NCBI GenBank assembly: GCA_013420905.1 | Contig: JAAXNY010000001.1 | Coordinates: forward strand, 682,001 to 746,000 | DNA from: Collybia mongolica | Taxonomy: Eukaryota > Basidiomycota > Agaricomycetes > Agaricales > Clitocybaceae | DNA length: 64,000 nucleotides | Reading direction: 5' to 3' | Shown: in pieces, positions 59,500-64,000 of the stretch | Position numbering within the stretch: the first letter of the stretch is position 1 | Layout: each line of letters starts with the position of its first letter | Program-made: the position numbers and the translations under genes | Notes under the pieces: model-generated | What the model was told of the DNA's origin: nothing | The model's database searches: none | Seen by the model: only the letters and a program-made list of their open reading frames with translations

Positions 59500-60712
59500 G
59501 CTTTTTGACTCAATACGCACCTCGGATGTATACATGGGACTGCGCGGGCAACGAAACAAAGCCAACTGGTGGCTTCCCTGTGCCTGGGAATCGACTGTTC
59601 TGACTCATCCCCGTGACACACGATGAGTCCAGTTTTTTTGCAAATGATGAGAGGAAAGCAAGATGGATTCATGAAAGTCAAAAGGCGATGCCTGAAAGGA
59701 AGGGCGATGGGGCGTCAATCATGATCTCTGATTTTCTGATGTCTGAGTGGGGCCGTTTAACAAGCAAGGATGGGACAGAGTGCGTTATCTAATCATCCAA
59801 TCTTGATCAATCACATCTCACTTTCTGTTGGAAGGGAGGCTCGCATCATTTTCAAGGCTGGAAAAAATCATGATGGTTACTTTGATGCAGACAATCTCTT
59901 GGCACAGGTTGACAAGGCCATTGACATCTTTGAAGACCGTACATCTGGATTTGCAACTGGTTTGTTTCTGTTTGATAATGCTCTGAGCCACCAAAAACAT
60001 GCACCAGATGCAATTTTGGCTTGTCAAATGCCCAAGAACCCAAATAATGGATGGACACACCACAAAGATGGTCCCTGCATGTGACCAACTGTGCTTACAA
60101 ATGGGCAGATTCAAGAATTTTACTTCCCCAATGACCATCCCCAATACCCTGGCTATTTTAAGAGCATGGGGCAGATCATCTGAGAGCGTGGACTTTGGCC
60201 TGCCACAGGGAAACTCCTGGCTCAGTGCGAGGGCTTCAAATGCAAACCTGGGCAGACTGATTGTTGCTGCTGGCAGCTTCTGTTTACCCAGCCTGATTTT
60301 GTTGTTGGAAAGTCACAACTCGAAGAACTCATCACCTCAAGGGGACACATTTGTGATTTACCCAAAATATCATTGTGAGTTGAATTTTATTGAGCAATAC
60401 TGGGGTGCTGTCAAGTTCCACTTTTGTGGCTTCCATTCATAGCCAGCAACACTGGATGAAATGGAGAAGAGGGTGCTGGAGTGTTTGGATAGCATTCCCT
60501 TGCCTCAAATTCAACAGTGAGCAACCCTTTATTGCCTTCAGAAGTGTCTAAATACATGCAGATATGCCAACCAAGCTGTGCAATTCATTGACGGCTATGC
60601 AAAAGGCCTGACTGGTGCTGAGGCTGTGTGGGCTAATTGGAAGTATTGGGGACATCGTATCCTTCCCCCTGACATTATGAATGAAGTGAAAAAATCTATT
60701 TCAACACCTTAG
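59500..60712 (+). pseudogene. DDE transposase, C-terminal (catalytic) half
   Basis: Continues the gene broken at 19742. Blocks in order: LTQYAPRMYTWD, VTHDESSFFANDERKARWIH, SDFLMSEWGRLTSKDG, EARIIFKAGKNHDGYFDAD, FLFDNALSHQKHAPDA (catalytic Asp), NGWTHHKDGP, and YHCELNFIEQYWGAVKFH (catalytic Glu). A probable intron lies near 59780-59834. TGA stops at 59601-59603 and 60082-60084 and a TAG at about 60440 break the frame, so it is inactive. The coding part ends near 60712. Confidence 0.8.
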
Positions 60713-60859
60713 TTACTAATATATTTCAATAACATTGCCTGCTGGAGCTCCCTCCGCCCTCATCCAACTTGTGAAAATTTTGGTCACCTGGATTTGGCCA
60801 CTAACCCTAACCCTAATATGATTACGTAAAGGTGTTGGTTCCTGGTGACCGATATCTTA

Positions 60860-61100
60860 ACAGCAAATGAGGCACATTCCACATGGTCCCCAATACTTAG
60901 TTGAAGATCAACCAGGTCTGTAATTGAACCATCCTGGTTTGTAGTTCCATCAACATTATACAGTGGAATCAGGTGTGGCAGTGGGGAGGTATTTATATTA
61001 TTCCTTTCAGTGAAACTTCAATCAATGAACAGTCCAGTGGCTCCACAGTCTAATAAGGCTTTAACAGCAATTTTTCCTGGTATCCACTGTTCAAAGGACT
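60860..61100 (-). pseudogene. Ty3/gypsy pol fragment, N-terminal part of the protease (outer element)
   Basis: Minus strand: QWIPGKIAVKALLDCGATGL then FID, TGA (61018-61020), SFTERNNINTSPLPHLIPLY and so on to ECASFAV at the DDE insertion site. DCGATG is the retropepsin active site (usually DSGATG). It is the missing left half of the fragment at 17697-17921. Nothing recognisable as Gag follows to the right. Confidence 0.75.
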
Positions 61101-62849
61101 ATTGATGGAATCAGGGAATTGTGTTCAAATATCCACCCTGGATTATATAGAAACATGGCCATAGGTCTTGTAAAAGGATTAGCCTCTGCACAGATTGGCT
61201 TAGTACTAGCCAGCCTCAGCAACAGATGGCCTCAGCACCTAAAAATGCAGCTACTGGTGCCAATGCACAGGTACTTAAACATAATGCAGCTCTGTATCTA
61301 AGCATTTGTACCAATGGCCAAGTGTCTATACAATCCAGGATGGATATTTGAACACACACAGCTCAATATCTAAGCATTGCCACTGGTAGCTATGTTTTTA
61401 GGTGCCGAGGCCATCCATTGCTGGCCATGTGTGCATTGGATGTGAGCCATGGCTGTCTGTCTGTTGGCTGTGTGCCAAGCTGGCTTCCAAGACCTATGGT
61501 CATGTTTCTATACAATCCAGGACACAGATTCAAACCCATGCAGCTCTGTATCTGTGCAATGGCACTAGTCACCATATTTTTAGGTGCCAAGGTGGTCTAT
61601 TGCTGAGGCTGGCCAGTACTGAGCCAATCTGTGCAGAGGCCAATCCTTATTCAAAATATATCACCATGTTATCATACAACCTAGAATACAGATTTAAATA
61701 CACACTTCATCCAAGACTGGCCAGACTGTGCCAAGTTCAATCCAAGGCTGGCTGGATTGCACCAATGTCAATCTGAGGCTGACCAAAGTGTGCCAAGTCT
61801 GAGACTTTGATTGAACTTGGCACAGTCTGGCCACCTAGCCTATGTCCATTGGCTGTGTGCCATGTGCCTGTGTGCCATGTGCTGTGTATCCATTGGCCAT
61901 GTGCCATGTACCTGTTGGCTGGCTGTCCATGTACTGTCTATCCATTGGCTATGTCTTGTATCTGTTAGCTGTGTGTTGAGTCCCTTTGACTATAACAATT
62001 TAAGGCCATACCAGGGATATGTGCCATGCCATAACCCATAGCTGGCTGCTTGACTCATTTGGCCATGTATGGTCTACATGTCCAGTGGATTCACATGGTA
62101 CAACTACATGTAGTTGTACATATTTAGCAGCAGTTGAAAGGAGGTCTAGTGGACCATATGGTATGCTACACTGTAGCTTACCTATATGCCATGTCAGATA
62201 TGCAAGGAATGTGTAATGGAGTAGGTTTCAGAAGAGACCTAAAGAATCCATGGGATGTGCAACCTGAAACACCCAATATAAGGTATCGGAGTATGGGCAT
62301 CGGGGCTGCACAATTAAGGCAGAAGCTGCTTTTGCTGCGCTGATGACCATCACAAATGCAACACTTGGTCTTCAATGTCATCAATTTTGAGACTTGAAAG
62401 ACAAGTCAATTTGTTCCCAAACATATCATTTGTATGCCGTCAACATCATCGCCAAATATCACTTTAGCCTTGAAATTACTAATCCATAAATAAACAGTAC
62501 AAGGCAACTCAGTGATTATTTTATTAGTAGGATCTTGTGGTAATTGATACTTTACAGCTTGGTGTGCCCAGGGGTGCAATGCATTATCAGAATGCAAGGG
62601 GACAGTTCCATGGAATACATCATACATTGGGCAATTTATGGCCCTTCCTTATGTCATCCTGCAATTCATGCTGTGAGAGATCTTAAAATGAGCTTTAAAA
62701 AACAGGCTTACATCTCTGTCGCTAGTCCTGTGAGTGGAAATGGTCATTTCTATTCAACCATTGCTTGGGAACAGACCAATTTTGGAACCAGGGCCACTGC
62801 TAGAGGGAAGTTCAGAGTGTAAAGTATACACATTGCCTGTGATGCTGAT
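61101..62849. repeat. degenerate repeats, no gene recognised
   Basis: GTGTTCAAATATCCACCCTG (61121) and the segment ending GGATGGATATTTGAACAC (61355) form an inverted pair about 235 bases apart. Related TCTATACAATCCAGGA-containing segments recur near 61325 and 61507, and GGCTGTGTGCCA/GGCCATGTGCCA words are repeated between 61430 and 62000. Open frames at 62178-62627 (-) do not resemble a known protein. The stretch is CpG-poor, like the other old layers. Confidence 0.45.
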
Positions 62850-64000
62850 TCCCTCCAAGACAACAATGCCCCTCACATTGAGGTGGTTCCTGTTATTGAG
62901 ATTGGCTAGCAGAACATTTGGGTATCTGCATAAGATGTGAGTGGATTGACTGAATTGACCAGGGGGGGGGGCAACAGACAGCTTGCTAAGGACATATACA
63001 CTATGGGAAAGTGATGAGCAAACAAGACACATTTGAGCAACAGTCATGTTCAAGACTTACAATGGTACATCCAATAGCGTACCAGTGTAGGCAAGGAAAA
63101 AAACCAAGTGAAGGACAGAAAAGATAGCAGTAATCATGCCGCTTTGAACTGTCTGGATAATGAGGCAGTTTAGAAGGTTTCCTGTGTGAGCAAGACTGCA
63201 TGATTTTGCAGCAGTAAACTGGAAAAGAAATGGAGAATTGGTGGGTTCAACCGTGAATGGGAAACAATACCAACGATGTAGACAAGGCTTGCTGTGATCA
63301 TGACATCACAGACTGCAGTACAAACCAGCCATACCTTGGCAAAGAAAAACATTAGGCCTTATAGCCTGAAGTATCTATCTGTACTTACAATGGCAATCAC
63401 TTTGGATTCTGCCATCTGGAAGAATGCAACATTCAAATCTAGGGAAATGAACTGGTGATATGTATGTTTTGAACTCAATTCAACAATCAGCAGCAGAGTT
63501 GGTAAGCGCACCCTTGCACCATAAGTTATTGCAGCAATACATTGAATGACTGTGAGCTAATACAGCAAAGAATCAGCTCATATAATGAAGTCTATACCAT
63601 TTGGACAAAACCCACCAAGGCACACATGATGCTGACCACTTTGGCAGCTCTTTTGTTGGCACCAAGAAGCCATATTCTCCTGGTCAGGGGCATTCATATG
63701 AGTCAGAATTTGAAAACTTTGAACTCAGAAGGAATGATCACCAGCAGAAGTATAACTGGACAATCATTGCAACTAAATCATCTCATTAGCTTGTGGTAAT
63801 GTGTCAACAGTGAACCATAGTCACCAATTCTGCAAATGATGGGGGTTGTTGTGGAGGACCACGGAATATTCTGGAGAACAATAGGATTGCCCCAGTGGAA
63901 GGCAAGAATTTCCCATCTGGTGTGCATCATGAGGCCAGTTTGTAAACCCTCAATACAAAGGAGTGCATAGACTACACCAAAAGTAAGGTTAGTCCAAAAG
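62850..64000 (-). pseudogene. DUF6534-type multi-pass membrane protein, 3' part
   Basis: Minus-strand blocks follow the order of the large DUF6534 family of basidiomycete seven-helix proteins: FGVVYALLCIEGLQTGLMMH, WGNPIVLQNIPWSSTTTPII, MIVQLYFCW, VWLVCTAVCDVMITASLVYI, LAHTGNLLNCLIIQTVQSGM, ITAIFSVLHLVFFLAYTGTL, then VLSKL joined across a probable intron to YPNVLLANLNNRNHLNVRG. Several introns can be guessed, but the blocks lie in different frames with stops between some of them, so it is either intron-rich or decayed. The 5' end is beyond the window. The family's function is unknown. Confidence 0.55.

Larger units (their letters stand above)
17924..60857 (+). mobile_element. TA-targeting DDE transposon split by a 39.8-kb insertion
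   Basis: The left end reads AGATATTGGTTGCCAGGAAC and the right end, inverted, AGATATCGGTCACCAGGAAC; the match continues through CAACACCTTTAYGTAA (about 36 bases). It is flanked by TA at 17922-17923 and 60858-60859. Its own sequence is about 3.2 kb (17924-19742 plus 59500-60857); the rest is the KDZ element and its contents. It carries one degenerate transposase gene on the plus strand. The TA duplication and ends suggest the broad IS630/Tc1/mariner group, although the transposase is a different family from the Tc1-like elements elsewhere in this window. Confidence 0.85.

Noticed and set aside
60801..60816. Interstitial telomere repeat (CTAACCCTAACCCTAA)
   Set aside because: Only about two and a half units, just inside the end of the DDE element; too short to mean more than chance.

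Overview
The window is nuclear DNA of a filamentous basidiomycete, most likely an Agaricomycete. The genes have many short (about 48-76 nt) GT-AG introns. The conserved left-hand genes are typical of that class (a long ATG4, a peroxisomal half-ABC transporter, a QDE-1-type RNAi polymerase), and the repeats are those of large mushroom genomes (KDZ, Tc1/mariner, Tad-like LINE, Ty3/gypsy, Ty1/copia, Helitron remnants). The species cannot be named from the sequence.

Layout. 1-14.6 kb is the host gene island: the 3' end of a small tail-anchored protein gene (50-680), a poorly understood 2.9-kb stretch, ATG4 (3577-6976, +), an ABCD-type peroxisomal transporter (7611-10462, +) and, convergent with it, an RNA-dependent RNA polymerase (14608-10687, -). 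The exon structures given were worked out by hand and keep frame throughout. 14.6-17.9 kb is AT-rich repeat debris with a 0.5-kb fold-back element and a KDZ-ended element.

17.9-60.9 kb is one set of nested transposons that can be unpacked layer by layer from target-site duplications and restored reading frames. An old Ty3/gypsy protease gene (-) was hit by a TA-targeting DDE transposon (17924-60857). That was split by a KDZ transposon (19743-59499, 8-bp duplication GCTTTTTG). The KDZ companion gene was then hit by a Tc1 element (22718-28488), a Ty1/copia element (29020-56155, duplication GTTTC) and a second Tc1 (56324-57610). The first Tc1 was hit by a KDZ-ended non-autonomous element (23984-28129, duplication GGATAGGG) carrying Tc1 and Helitron remnants. 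The copia element was hit by a Tad-like LINE (33766-55679, 13-bp duplication), and the LINE by another Tc1 (39048-40334) and a 14.2-kb Ty3/gypsy (40539-54782).

That youngest gypsy is the most unusual object. Between its pol gene and its polypurine tract it carries two intron-containing genes on the opposite strand (42211-44173 and 44865-46245); the first has a nuclear-localisation-like patch and a Zn2Cys6-like six-cysteine cluster. Introns can persist there because the retroelement RNA is made from the other strand.

The older layers are poor in CpG and many of their in-frame stops are TGA where CGA would keep the frame. The two LTRs of the young gypsy differ almost only at CpG sites. Both point to cytosine methylation followed by deamination. 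61-64 kb holds further degenerate repeats and the 3' part of a DUF6534-type membrane-protein gene (-) that runs off the right edge. All family names come from motif recognition by eye; no database search was run.
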